Source: Cavia porcellus
Taxonomy: Eukaryota > Chordata > Mammalia > Rodentia > Caviidae
DNA length: 64,000 nucleotides
Reading direction: 5' to 3'
Assembly: GCF_034190915.1 (NCBI RefSeq)
Contig: NW_026947507.1
Location: 18,913,501 to 18,977,500 of the forward strand
Position 1 is the stretch's first letter. Each line of letters begins with the position of its first letter. The notes below the pieces were generated by a model. The model saw nothing but the letters and a program-made list of their open reading frames with translations. It did not search any database and was not told the DNA's origin. Shown here one piece after another: positions 24,651 to 36,442 of the stretch. A program made the position numbers and the translations under genes.

Positions 24651-25999
24651 AAAAATAAAGCCCTTAGAATGCAATGCAAACTTCTTACATTCAATCTTGC
24701 CATTGCATACACTAGAGTGGTAAAATATTTTATTGATGATGCATTAACACTTGAATTTCATGCACTTAATTAACTTTAATCTAAAACTGAAGATTCAAAA
24801 GCAAAGTAAAAATCGAAAAAATGAGTTTTTTTTCATTTATCTGTATTTAAAACTAGTTTCTTTTATCTAGAGTACATCTCCACTCTTTCTTTGACAGCCT
24901 AACTTGGGTTTATCATGTTTAGATGTTTTATGTATGTTATATACACTTTAAAAAATAAATCCCAAATGCTCAAACTCAACATCAAAATCTTAAAAATATA
25001 CACTCAAACTACTTTTAAACCTTGCATTTATAATTCAACACAAAACTATTTCCATTAACTCTCCCTAAAGCAATTCACAATTTTCAGCTTTTAATATTTG
25101 ATACCAGACATTTTCAATCATCGAATACTCTACATTCTTCACCCGTTTAACGGCGTCAAATTTTCACTCATCCTTCAAGTCCACATCAAATATTTCTTCA
25201 AGGAAAAATTTCCCAGAACACTTCAGCATAGCACAATTTTTTTTTTATCTTTGATTCCTTGCAGTATACACAAGTACTTAAAGGTTATTTTAATTTGGTT
25301 AAGTTGAGCAAAAATAACTAAAGAAACAAGAGCACAAATATGCACTACCTAACTTTATTCAATTGCATATGTTATTAGAAGAAGTGAGGATTGTTTCATA
25401 AGACTGAAGGAAAAGCTGAACAACCATAGTGAGCCAGATATGAATATTTAAGGACTGCTACAAAACTTAGAGACATTTCAACAGAAAACAACATTTATGA
25501 ATGTCTTAACCTTCTCATTGTATGAGTTGAACTTCAATGCCTCAAGAGAAACACTGGTCAAGACCTCCAGTTCTTCCACTATAAGCGGTGTACAAATAAG
25601 AGATCTAACGGTGTGCACCCATTGAACCACAATGGAAAAAGCAAACTTCCAGATATAGCATCTCCCCAAGCAGAAAGAAATGCTGCTCTTCCAGGACTCC
25701 TGGACAGCATGTCAAAATGGCAAAAACAGTAAGAAATAACTGAATCCAGTAGATAACACATTAATATGTTAAACAGTTACTTTTCCTTGATAGTTACTAA
25801 ACTTCTCCTAGAATAAGTTATATTTCTCATTAAAGTAAATATTTTCGAGAAGTTTCATGCTTGTTAATAAGACTTTAAAGCATTCTATATTTCAGGACTT
25901 ATTCTCTTATACATTCCCTACTATGAAAATTGGCAGGTAATTTTACTATAATGTGAATAATTATGTTATTCCATGTATGTGTAAATATGTTGATAATAT
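24651..25999. other. AT-rich sequence, nothing recognised
   Basis: The left 100 bp may still be L1. Between 25400 and 25740 the composition is more balanced, with two 60-63 codon minus frames, but I recognise no family or domain. Confidence 0.4.
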
Positions 26000-26038
26000 A
26001 TATTCATATATATGTATATATATACATATATATATATG
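26000..26038. repeat. (TA)n-rich tract
   Basis: Alternating TA with occasional C and G (tatatacatatatatat). Confidence 0.9.
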
Positions 26039-26089
26039 CTTATATTCTCGCTTTTTCACATCTCAATGAAGTTCAGTTCATCAAGCATA

Positions 26090-26215
26090 TATGCTTATTT
26101 TGTAAAGGAATTGTACCAAATTCTAGGGACCAAAGATAAAAACAATGTTGTCCCTGCTTTCATGTCTGGGACTTTTATGTTTTATAGTTTGAGAAAAATA
26201 ATTACCATAATAAAT
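26090..26215 (+). mobile_element. Ancient interspersed repeat remnant, family not named
   Basis: 'ggaccaaagataaaaacaat' plus 'gttgtccctgctttcatgtc' resemble the 'AAAGATGAATAAGACA ... GTCCCTGCCCTCAAGGAGC' part of a common old mammalian repeat. Confidence 0.4.
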
Positions 26216-26584
26216 CATAATCTCTCAACAAGTAAAATTCTTCTGATTAATTCTTGAATTTACAATGCCCAGGAAGTTGAAGAATATTTTCTTTAAACCA
26301 ACAGGGATAAAAGAAAAATTCTCATAAAAGCAAATATCTAAAACCTATTTCTTTAGTCTTCATGTAAAAAAGAAACTGGGAATTATTTCTTTATTTGCAT
26401 TGTTTTATGTATGCAGTTAACTATAAATAATCCTGTTTATAATTATATTTTCAGAAACAAAACATTCACAAATAATATTCAGCATGTAATTTCTTTCAGT
26501 GTTAGTTTTTTTCTTGATTTCTAACTTTTTTGAAGCCATTTCTAAACAAGTATATGCAAAAACACTTTGTCTTTTCATTGAACT

Positions 26585-26690
26585 ATATTTATTTAACTAG
26601 TAGTTATTGAGTACTCACTGTGTATAAGTCAAATGCTAAGATTTTTTGGGACCAGAAGCTGGAGAAATATATCATATATCCTAACTAGTT
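26585..26690 (+). mobile_element. Ancient interspersed repeat remnant, same type
   Basis: 'gttattgagtactcactgtg' followed by 'aagtcaaatgctaagatt' and 'agaagctggagaaatat' follow the same order as the left half of the repeat described at 26090. Confidence 0.4.
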
Positions 26691-26707
26691 GAATTTTCCA
26701 TGGAGAA

Positions 26708-27005
26708 GTGTTAGTTTCATCACTATGACAAATATCTGAGATCTTGAGTTATAAAGAGAAGAGTTTTACTTTGGCTCATGGCTTCACAGTTACTAGTTTG
26801 TGACCAGTTGGCCCCTATTTTTAACCCAGAAAAGCCAGCACATCACATGATAGAGCAAAACCTCCACCTCATGGCCAAGAAGTAGGCAGGTTCCCACTGT
26901 CCCGTCTAAGACACACCCTCAATGTCCTTCCACCAGGTTCCATCCCTCTTACCTCCCCATCTCCACAGTCTAGGAATCAGACCTTTTTTCACAAAGATTG
27001 TTGGA
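26708..27005 (-). mobile_element. MaLR-like LTR remnant
   Basis: The left edge 'gtgttagtttcatcactatg' with 'gagttttactttggctcatg' and 'catggccaagaagtaggcag' matches the reversed 3' part of MaLR-type LTRs. The right part 'gacacaccctcaatgtcctt' and 'aggttccatccctcttacct' fits the reversed 5' half. The TGTTATGG start on the right is not recognisable, so that end may be lost. Confidence 0.5.
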
Positions 27006-27364
27006 TGACATTGATTAAGATGATGACAAGATGATAAATTATATCCACAAATGCTTTTGTTCTACTGAGTACTTGAAAATGGTTGTAAGCAGTTAAAGAA
27101 ACTGCAAGAGAGTTCAGGTATTATGCATATTCTATATATTATGAATAGGAAAATTTCCTCAGCAACAGTATTAGAGGAGCCAGGATTAAGACCTTCATTC
27201 ACTCCTCCTAGCACTGCCTCTGCTCTGTCTTCTCCTCTCACATCTAGTCATTCCTTAGAATCATGGCTTGCATCATCACTGACTCTGTTCTTGTTGCCAT
27301 GAAAACTTCAGTATCTTTAACATTCTAAGATCAGCTTATTCAAATTAAATTTACTTCACTTGTA

Positions 27365-27610
27365 ATAGTTTCAAAGCACCATGCTAAGAAATGTCATTAC
27401 AAACAGTCTCTGCACTTAAGGAATTCAGAAACAAATAACTGAAAACAGTCACAGAAGACTTTGGACAGTATGCTGTAAGAACAGTAGTGAATTGTGTGCA
27501 CAGCTATCTGTGATCCAAGCAGACTGCACAGTGTGAAGAAGTGACCTCCAGAGAAGGTTACAATAACCAGGACAAATACTGGGTGTTCAAGTGGAACATC
27601 ATACTTAAGA
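27365..27610 (+). mobile_element. Ancient interspersed repeat remnant, same type as 26.1 kb
   Basis: 'accatgctaagaaatgtcat', 'cagtctctgcacttaaggaa' and 'gaagaagtgacctccagaga' fit in order the middle and right part of the same old repeat layout. Highly diverged. Confidence 0.35.
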
Positions 27611-28654
27611 ATAGTGCTGTAGAAATAGGAAACATTAAAATGTAAAAAAAAAAAAATCCATATGACTCTTATTTTTTAAAACTCACACTGTTGTTACTAT
27701 ATAAATATTGACATCAACTACTAGTGTTAAATATCTCCTTTCAATCTCCAGTTTAAAAAATATTGCTAGTTTAATATTTTCTAAATCTCTGTAAGATTTC
27801 TGGCAGAAAAATAAAAGAATGTAGATCACCTGATTACTGATAAGAATTTACATGTGAATTATGAGTTAGTAATGCATGATTTTTCTCAATAATTTTTTGT
27901 TAACAATAAAAAGCCTAGAATTTTTGCTGGAGAGTGAAAAGAATGCACAAAACTCCATGAATAACACTGAATTTTTAGTTGACTGGAAGAAGAGAAGGTT
28001 GATCTTTTACATCAAGCTTTTGAACCCGCAGGTTCAAAATACACTGCCCTACTGTCTATGTCTATAGTAGCTACTTTCTACTACAATATATTAGTTATAT
28101 TCAAAAACCATAAACATAATTTCACTTGACCACTCATCATGATTTTAAAAAAAATAAATTACAAATGCTCAATATATAATCCATTTATCTTAAGGAATAA
28201 ATTTAAATAAATACCTACTTAAAGTACCAATTTATTAGAAGTAAGGGTCTCTAATTTATTTGGCAAGCATAACTCAGTGTTTAAGTATGGCTAATGTGTT
28301 CTAATAGTGAATATTTTGAATCATTAAATTTGAATTTCATAAAATTCATTTTAATCCTAGTAATATAAGCAAAAAAATAACAATTTTATAGTGAGATAAC
28401 GTATCAGCGTGCTTCAGGATGCTACCAGATCTCATATTTCTTTTTACCAATGGAATGATAGCAATTGTTGCAGGAATAATCATTCTTCTTGGGACCTTTC
28501 ATCACTTCACAAGTACTGGACAGATACATAAGCATTGCCATGGTAGCAATAATTAATATATGTAAGCAGGGAGACATTTGTGTTTGCAACATGAAGAACA
28601 GACTCCAGTATAAAAACTCAATACGAAAGCTATAGAGACATGTCAGTTACCTAT
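27611..28654. other. AT-rich sequence, nothing recognised
   Basis: Includes a 13-A run near 27644. A 63-codon plus frame at 27876-28067 shows no domain. Confidence 0.45.
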
Positions 28655-28775
28655 AAATATGCAACAAATTACCCCAAAATTTAAAACTGTAAATGATAAT
28701 AATCATTACTACTCAGTTTCAGCTGTGCATGTATTCAAGAAAGACCTAGCAAGATACTTCTCCATAATGTCTGTA
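28655..28775 (-). mobile_element. MLT1-like LTR fragment
   Basis: 'gcaacaaattaccccaaaat' followed by 'taatcattactactcagttt' and 'cagctgtgcatgtattcaag' match the reversed 3' part of MLT1-type LTRs. Only about 120 bp is recognisable. Confidence 0.5.
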
Positions 28776-29329
28776 ATATAGATAGCAAAATTCAAACCCA
28801 GGCCTAAAAGTATTTAAAAGCTAATTCCCTCACATATTTGATCACGATTCCGATACTTACCTATATTTTGAGCTGGGACTGTCACCAAAAGCATGAGTTC
28901 TCTACGTGAAAACGGCAGAACTTCTAAGAAAAAGAAAGAAGCCAGGTAACAATGATAGTTACATCTCAATAGTCACACCACATCACTATACCACATTTTA
29001 TTGGTCAAAGAAGACCCATATGCCTGAGGACATCTGTCAATAAAACAGACCAGCACCACAGTGTAAGCAGAGCAATTAGCAAATATAATGAGGGTGTATA
29101 TGGTGCGCAGTCACAGGAAAATGATCTTCAGACATGGTAACAGAAGTTCAGGATGTTATTTTCATGGCATTCTGAATTGGAGCATGGATTATTTTGCATG
29201 GAAAATATACTAGAAGTAATATAAAATAGTTTTACCACCATTAATGCTCTGTGACCAACTTGTCATCTGGAGCAGGAATACTTTTACATGGCTTGACATC
29301 TGCTGCCATTCATAATAATACAGTTTCTA
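28776..29329. other. No element recognised
   Basis: Balanced-composition sequence without recognisable coding or repeat features. Confidence 0.45.
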
Positions 29330-29465
29330 CCATATATATACATATATGTACAATAGAAGCTATTATATACATTATATATTTATACAGTATATATTATATA
29401 TTCATAAATGATGGAAACTGTTATATAAACATGTATATATGTATATATGTTGTATATAGTATGTG

Positions 29466-29513
<48 letters not shown>
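29330..29513. repeat. (TA)n-rich tract ending in (TG)n
   Basis: 29330-29472 alternates AT-rich TATATA/CATATATG motifs. 29473-29513 is about 20 TG units. The 71-codon Ile/Tyr-rich frame over it is artefactual. Confidence 0.95.
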
Positions 29514-29515
<2 letters not shown>

Positions 29516-32078
29516 TTCCTGAAATTCTCAGGGCTTACATTAAATTACCTGAAAATTGTGAAGAACCTCGAAATTCAGATATAGTCAGAAAAATGTGTAT
29601 TTTTATAGTTTAAAATCCTAGATATGCTGTCTCCCATAGTTATATCATTTACTGCAATAAAGTACTGTACTGATGAAGTCTTAAAGCTGAAGAGCATTTG
29701 GTGGCATCTTGGGGAATCTTAGGGCTTTAACGTCAAAATCAAGAACATTGGAGACACTACACGGGGCACAGCAGCCAGTAGCAGGGAGGACTGAATAACG
29801 CTCTGGGATTGGCTACATGCAAACCTCCCACCACAAAAAATTAATAATAATAATAATAATAATAATATCTGCAGTTTCCAGAAAAATGCAGAGACTTCCA
29901 TGCACAATTATTAATTCCGTTCTCAGGAAAAGTCCTGGAGGGACTGCGAACTCAGACCCATTCATTCTGAACACTCCTGACTTTGTGTAGTTTATTCATA
30001 TTTCTTGCCAACTACTTCAGGAGCAGAATGTGAACTTGTAGTTCAATGAAATCCTACATATGCACTGTTGTGTTTGCTCTTCTCCCTCAGCTCTCTCCTT
30101 CTCATGCCAGAATTCCATTTCTACATGCCACAATGAATAGTACTGTAATCTATTCATCATGGGTGAAAGTTTAATGGAATGTGTGACTTGCACCAGTAAA
30201 TCTATATTCCCAAACCACACATCCCAACAGAATCCTAGGATAGTATTAGTGTTTTTAAGTGAGAAACTGCTACTAAAAGTGCTAAGAACGTAAGAACTAG
30301 TTATTGCTGGAATATCGTGCAGTTACTATGACCCCGAAAACAGTGTCTCCAAAATTGACTAAAGCAGCCACTCTCTGGATTAGCGATTGGTGAATATGAA
30401 ACCCTTTTATGTGGATTAATGTTTCTAACACCTGTCCTTGGTCTATCATAAACAACCATCACAGTCAAATTAGCATCACTTAGCAGTGCTGTATACTGAC
30501 ACAATTATTTAAAAGTTTCCTATCCTCTTGTCAGAAAGATCTCTGTGACACTGACTTATCAATACTCTGCAAAAATGTTCTGTGACTTAATGTTGATAAC
30601 AATAAGCCTCCAGATGATAATATAGCTAGCTTAGAAAATATCTCATGTCTTTAAGGATCACTTATTTAAAAAGTATATGTAAATGATTAAAAATAATTAC
30701 AATTATCAATTTGCACCAAAAAAGGCATATCAGGGCTTATGTTCCTAACACAGAAAGCTATTAAATTTGACTTTCATATTAAATTGCAATATATATCCCC
30801 AGAGAATAGTAATTGAGTGAAAGGTGTCAAAATGATAGTCTTTGGATTCAAGATCCTGTGTGCACATGGGTACCATTTTAACAGCTCTACTGTTCTTCAA
30901 TATCAAAAATATAATATGCATTAATATCAGGAAAAATAAGTTTGAAAGAGAATTTAAAAAGTATCTTCCTTAAAGAGAATATAATTGTATAAAATACAAA
31001 AATTTTCACTGTATGTATAAATCTGTTCATTTTTGTTCTGTAAAATTTCTACCTTCAGTCCTGTCATCAAATTTGCTGTCTTTTAAGATAGATATATAAA
31101 TAGGTTCCTCATATATGGAATTAGGTAAAGAAGTGATAAAGGTATATTAATTTAAGTTAGCCGCATTATGAAATTCAAAATATGGCCTTGTACAACCTTT
31201 GAAATGTAACCAGTAGGACCAAGATCTTATATCTGCAGGTAACTGACTTGGCCACTTCCAATTACTGCACTTGTTTAAAACTTTAAGAAGAACTGGAAGC
31301 CTACAAATACTTTTAGGAATCTATAAAACCAACATTGGGAGCTTAAGGTAGCAAGTATTGGTCTAAGTATTGTAATAAGTGCAATTTAACAAATTTTTAT
31401 TAAACTAGCTTTATGCATAGTATATAATACTCTCTACAAAATTTAAATTAGTTCAGAGGCTTCACATTACATTATTTTAGATATGTCAAAACAGATTTAC
31501 ATCTTTACAACAGAAGATTCAATTAATTTATAATCTTTTATTAAATATTACAATTAATTATAAACTTAGTCCTGGATATAAACAAATCTAGGCACACAGT
31601 CCAATATTTCTTTTGAAGCTCAGTTTTTAACAAGACAAAATATTACTTATTTAAAAAGTATTGGAGATATAAATATATTCTCACTCATGCTAAAGCTGAA
31701 GACACCCAGTTATCTTCATAACTAAATTCAATGTGATCTAACCCCAGCCATATTAATAATTAAATGAAATTTAATGACATACATTATAATTAAAAGGAAG
31801 ATTGTAGAATGGATTAAAATACAATTCCAACTTTTTAAATTAAAAGCAAAGTACTTTGTATATTAACAACTAAAGTTATAACTAAAACAATGTATGAACA
31901 CCATGTTTAACAAATCAAATTAAAGCTGCTGTAGTTAAAAGGAGAAAAACAGATTACAGAATAAAGAATATAACCAAGCATAAATAAATCCCTGTCATAA
32001 TGATAAAAAAGTGAATTCATCACTAAGAGCGCTTCAAAGTACATGGACCAAAAAGCTGTATAGAAATGGAAAAAGAAT
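29514..32078. other. 2.5 kb without recognised elements
   Basis: Only a (TAA)n tract (29842-29867) stands out. Short minus frames at 29719-29907, 30017-30220 and 30301-30504 have no recognisable domain. 30600-32000 is strongly AT-rich. Confidence 0.45.
29842..29867. repeat. (TAA)n microsatellite
   Basis: About nine TAA units. It encodes an apparent poly-Leu stretch on the minus strand in a spurious frame. Confidence 0.95.
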
Positions 32079-32218
32079 TGCAGATGTGGTGCCACACACC
32101 TGTAATCCCAGCATTTGGAGGCTGAGACAGGAGAATTGCTGTAAATTGGAAGCCAGTCTGGACAACATAGTGAGTTCAAGACCGGGCAGGAATACATAGG
32201 GAGAGCCTGTCTCTAACC
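32079..32218 (+). mobile_element. B1 SINE (7SL-derived)
   Basis: Sense B1: 'gtggtgccacacacctgtaa', 'tcccagcatttggaggctga', 'caggagaattgctgtaaatt', two copies of the gaccnngnnnacatag unit from the 29-bp duplication, and an 'gagcctgtctcta' end. A C-run (32223-32230) follows instead of an A-tail. Confidence 0.93.
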
Positions 32219-32231
32219 ACTGCCCCCCCCA

Positions 32232-33059
32232 ATATATTTTACTATCTCTATCTTATAACATCATTCTGTAAACTCAGATATTCACAATAATATTCAGGAG
32301 GCTGGAGGATTAGCAATGCTAAGTGTTGTCAAGTATGTGAACAAATTAATGGTGGCAATGTAAAATAACAGAAACATTTGTAAGGCATTAACAAAAAATA
32401 ACATACTTATCCTATAATTCAGCCTTTCCACTCCTGGGTATTTAGTAAAGAGGGAAGGGTGTTCATCCACACAAAATTGATAGATACACACTTTCTGATT
32501 TATAGATGATTAAAAAATGAGAACAACCTAATATCTATCACCATGTGAACGGATAAATAAATGTTAGTATATACATTGAATGAAAGGTTATTCACTTTAA
32601 GAATTAACTATTCATATACACAAATACTGAGATCAATCACAACATCATTGTGCTGTGTAAGAAGCCAGACTTTATTATATAAACTTCTAAAACGATGTCT
32701 AATGTATAGAGAAAGAAGACAATCAGTGGAAATAGAAAGGGACATGGAAAGTGCTGTACAGAGACATGAGAAATTCTGGGGACTTTAGATATACACACTT
32801 GCTTGATTATAGGGATAGATTGAGGGGATATATGTATTTTAAATTCTGTCACATTTTGTATTTAAAAGTACAGATGTTAGATATCAACTATATTCCATAA
32901 CTGAAAAGATATATTTCTTTTCTGCTTAAATCAGCAGAGCGTTTTCTGTTGCTTTATCTTATATTTGAATAGCAAGGCATAATTTCTTCGCACAATCTTT
33001 TTCTCCATTTCTATGTCTTTCATTAACATTAAGGCAACTTCCGACTGGGCTTCCTTCCA
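32232..33059. other. No element recognised
   Basis: AT-rich. The 66-75 codon frames at 32294-32491 (minus), 32561-32788 (plus) and 32637-32852 (minus) overlap each other and show no domain. Confidence 0.45.
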
Positions 33060-33365
33060 TTTTGTCCTGCTGTTACAAAATGCGCGTGCCCATACAGAGA
33101 GAGATTATTTAATTAAGAAAAAATATATATTTCTCACAGTTCTGACAGTTCTGGAGCCCAGCAAGTCCAAGATTCACGTACCAGCAAGTTCCCTGTTTGG
33201 TGAGGCTCTCTTTTCTCCATCCAGGATTCTGCCTGGAGCATTGTTTCCCAGGGGCTAGGAGGGAGCATCTTCACAAGCAGATGCTTATGTAGATGATTTC
33301 CCTCACTGAGGTCCTTTCTCTGCGACCTGATTCAGGACAGTGGCCTCATTGTGCAGTAGTCTCCA
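33060..33365 (-). mobile_element. Old LTR remnant (ERVL/MaLR class)
   Basis: The reversed-LTR landmarks are 'tatatttctcacagttctga', 'gttctggagcccagcaagtc' and 'caagattcacgtaccagcaa'. Further right 'ggtgaggctctcttttctcc' and 'tgcgacctgattcaggacag' are compatible. The right boundary is uncertain. Confidence 0.5.
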
Positions 33366-33858
33366 AAAGTCCACGCAGCACTATAGACTCCTCTTTTTTA
33401 AAATTCTGGACTTTAACAATTTCTAATGATGGAGAGGTTTCTACTTCGTGCAATTGGTTAATTTCCTTAGGAGGAAACGCAGAATAGCTTTCTAAAGAGA
33501 AAAGAAAAGTCATTTTTAAAGCTCTCTGTTGGTGATATAATTTTGGTTGAATTTCTGTACTTGCTTTTCTGTAGTTCTTATTTTGCAATCAAAATATTGG
33601 CTTTCTGACAGATGCTTTGAGCTTTAAATCCATTATTTTGTTTCATTCACTGTCTGCTAGACTATTTAAATAAACTTAAAAGCTGTGAAGCAGACTATCT
33701 TGATATGGGGAAGGTGGTCAGGTATAGAGTGGGAAGAGGAAGGGAAAAAGGGACAGAGAGGATGGTAAAAATTGTCAAGATTTGATTTTATATGTACCAA
33801 TTTACCAAAATGAATAGAAATGTTATGTCACAATAAATGTTATGTCACACACACGGCC

Positions 33859-33906
33859 AGAGAGAGAGAAAGACAGAGACAGAGACATAGACACAGAGAG
33901 ACAGAG
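33859..33906. repeat. (GA)n / (AGAGAC)n simple repeat
   Basis: Purine-rich imperfect repeat of AGAGAC and AGAG units. It gives an Arg/Glu/Gln-rich spurious frame. Confidence 0.9.
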
Positions 33907-35051
33907 ATTTTAAGGCAGACTTTATTCAAAGGAACCCTAAAGAAAGGTACAGAGATCAACACAGGGTCATTTGAAAGACTAAACACTATTTCATGCTTTC
34001 TCTGGTCTTCACTATTGTTAGTTTTCACCATTCTTGACTTATTCCATTTTCCAAGAAAATCTTGACCTGTTTTGTCTTAGTGTTGTCCAGGTAGTCTGCA
34101 CAGTGCATTATTTTATCATTTCTTTTCCTAATTTTTGAAGGCAAATTCAGTTTTCAAGCACTCCCTGAAATTCAGAAAGCTGCTTTACAGAGTTTGTGCC
34201 CAGTGTAATCCCATATCATTTTTAACCCTCATAGACATAGGAAGAACCAGAAACAAGTTACATTTCAAAACCTGATACTTTTATTTGAAAATTTTAAGCA
34301 CATAAAAATAAAAAATATACAATACCCACCATCTAAGATATCAAAAATATATCTGAATTCCCTTATATACCACAACCATTCAAATCTCATATCTTGTATA
34401 TGCCAGAAATAAAAGTTATCCAGAATTATCCAGGCACAATTTTTATATTCACCTAACTGATATATATCAACCTAAATATTAAGTAGCATTGTTTCCTACA
34501 GTATTAAGCTTTATGTAAAAAAATTCCACTTATTATGTTGCAAGTAACATAACATATTTGGTTGTGATTATTCACTGGAAATTACCAAGACTTGAGTCAA
34601 TGTTGCGTCCCTATTGAATATATGTTTACATCTACCCAAGCCCCACTATAGTAACTTTCCAAAAATAACTTTTTAAAGGATGAAGGCTTTTTTGACTTAT
34701 TTCCTTTTGGGGGACCTGTTCTACTCAGGTGAAGTAGAATCAGGTGAAATAGAATACTAACTCTCTTAGTATGCTTCTTTGGCCAAATGGAGGTAAGAAT
34801 TTTCCAGCCAGTATGTGGTCATAGTAAATGGGTTGCAGCCTGGTGCCAGAAACAATATAGGCTTATGCAAATGTGATTTATGGAAACACTTTGACTATAT
34901 TCTGACATGGGGAAATGTAGGACATCATGGCCCTAAATGGTCCTATACATAGAAAATTCATTTCCAATTTTTAATTTCACCTGCACTTGAGGACACATCT
35001 CTTGTTCCCTATTTGGTCATTATAACGCAAGGTTTGGTTTATACAATTGGC

Positions 35052-35074
35052 AAAAAAAAAAAAAAAAAAAAAAA
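35052..35074 (+). repeat. Isolated run of 23 A
   Basis: A pure A tract not attached to any SINE or LINE that I recognise. No AATAAA lies in the 35 bases before it, and no flanking target-site duplication was found by eye. Confidence 0.9.
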
Positions 35075-35630
35075 GAACTTATAGCTTCAGCTGTCAGATC
35101 TGAAAGATCTGTATGATCTGTATGGCGGTATTAGCATCAAGTTTCTAGGTAGTTATTATGTATTATGCCATATTGCTAGAAATAATACTCTATGCCTAGA
35201 AGGTTTTTTTTTTATATTTTCTTTGATAATTACTCAAATATTTTAAATCATTAAATTTTCTTTCTCACAAATAGTTATTTCAAGTGACTATATGACCTAG
35301 TAAAAGTTATATTATAAATAGTGATTAACAATGCCTTGGAGATTATGTGTACTATGGCAGACACATTATTTATCAACAATTAAGTTATACACTATAGATA
35401 TAATAATGTAAAGGTGGAATTACTAATATTCTAATAAAGAAATTTTGGTCTCATTTGATTTGCATTTCCAATTGCCAAGAAAAATCATCCTTTCTACTGA
35501 ATTTGTGATGAACTGACCCTTTCATTGTCATTAATGCTAAACACATTCTCTTGAAAAAGTACAAGCTAACATCTTCCTACAATGTGTTCATCACTACAAT
35601 CAAAAGGAGGTGAATTTACTATTTTTAAAG

Positions 35631-35728
35631 TTTTTTGTTTTTTTTTTTAAATCGGTACCAGGGATCAAACTCACGACTGCCTGCATATAAGGCAGGCGCT
35701 TATGCCACTGAGCTAAATCCCCAGGCCC
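35631..35728 (-). mobile_element. ID SINE, form 1
   Basis: The minus strand reads GGGCCTGGGGATTTAGCTCA, a CGCCTGCCTTATATGCAGGC core, TGATCCCTGGTACCGATTT and an A-tail. The flanking target-site duplication aatttactatttttaaa (35613-35629) and aatttattatttttaaa (35729-35745) matches at 16 of 17 positions. Confidence 0.95.
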
Positions 35729-35745
35729 AATTTATTATTTTTAAA

Positions 35746-36236
35746 TAAAGATTAATAATATTTTATTTTCACTGCACTCTGTCCATATCAAGAAAAATAT
35801 TACTACTTACGAGTCATCACAGCCAGATATTTCAGTCTAATTTTTTGATGGTAAATTTATGAAAATACAGACATGTGCTTAATTTCTTTTTTTAAAAAAT
35901 GATGTATGATTGATAAATCTGAATTAGACCAGCAGCAGCTATAGAATGGTGATAAAGTCAGAGCAACTACATTAGTAACAGATAAAATCGTCAATTGAAA
36001 TCAGTGATGGCTGAAATCAAAGAGGAAAGGATTGGCAAGTTTAAAGTGACACAGCACATGTAGGATTCCTCAGTTGGCACAAGATGGGGCTTGGTCAAAT
36101 TAACAAATGACAATCTATAATTCCAGGTGACTATAATTTCCTGAAACTGTTTAACTCTGTGTAAGGTCAGATGTTCTGCAAAAGAGAACATAGAATAAAC
36201 AATTATATCCAAACTACTGGAAGTTTTCAAATGTAT
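35746..36236. other. No element recognised
   Basis: AT-rich non-coding sequence. The 84-codon minus frame at 35991-36245 has no recognisable domain. Confidence 0.45.
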
Positions 36237-36248
36237 TAGAGACACTTT

Positions 36249-36430
36249 CTGGTTGTTTGTTTGCGTGTTTGTTTGGTTTTGGTTTTGATTTTTGACACAA
36301 AGTCTCAGTACGTAGTTTAGGCCAGCTATGAACTCACTTAAGTAGCCTGGATTGACCTTAAACTTGAAGCAAAACTCATCTCAGCCTCCCAAGTGCTGGG
36401 ATTACATGTGTACACCACCATTTCCAGCTT
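36249..36430 (-). mobile_element. B1 SINE (7SL-derived)
   Basis: The reversed A/G-rich tail (36249-36290, T/G-rich on plus) is followed by the antisense B1 body. Landmarks are 'gacacaaagtctcagtacgt', the two units of the 29-bp duplication, 'ctcagcctcccaagtgctgg' and 'gattacatgtgtacaccacc'. A likely target-site duplication is agagacactttc (36237) and agaaacacttac (36431), 10 of 12 matching. Confidence 0.93.
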
Positions 36431-36442
36431 AGAAACACTTAC

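Larger units (their letters stand above)
33366..35630. other. 2.3 kb, mostly unrecognised
   Basis: Contains an (AGAGAC)-type tract at 33859-33906 and a 23-A run at 35052-35074 (listed separately). 35200-35600 has weak antisense-L1-like landmarks ('catttgatttgcatttccaa' at 35454) that I would not call firmly. Confidence 0.4.

Noticed and set aside
35200..35610. Antisense old L1 fragment
   Set aside because: Only one landmark ('catttgatttgcatttccaa') is convincing, so it was not listed as a separate feature.
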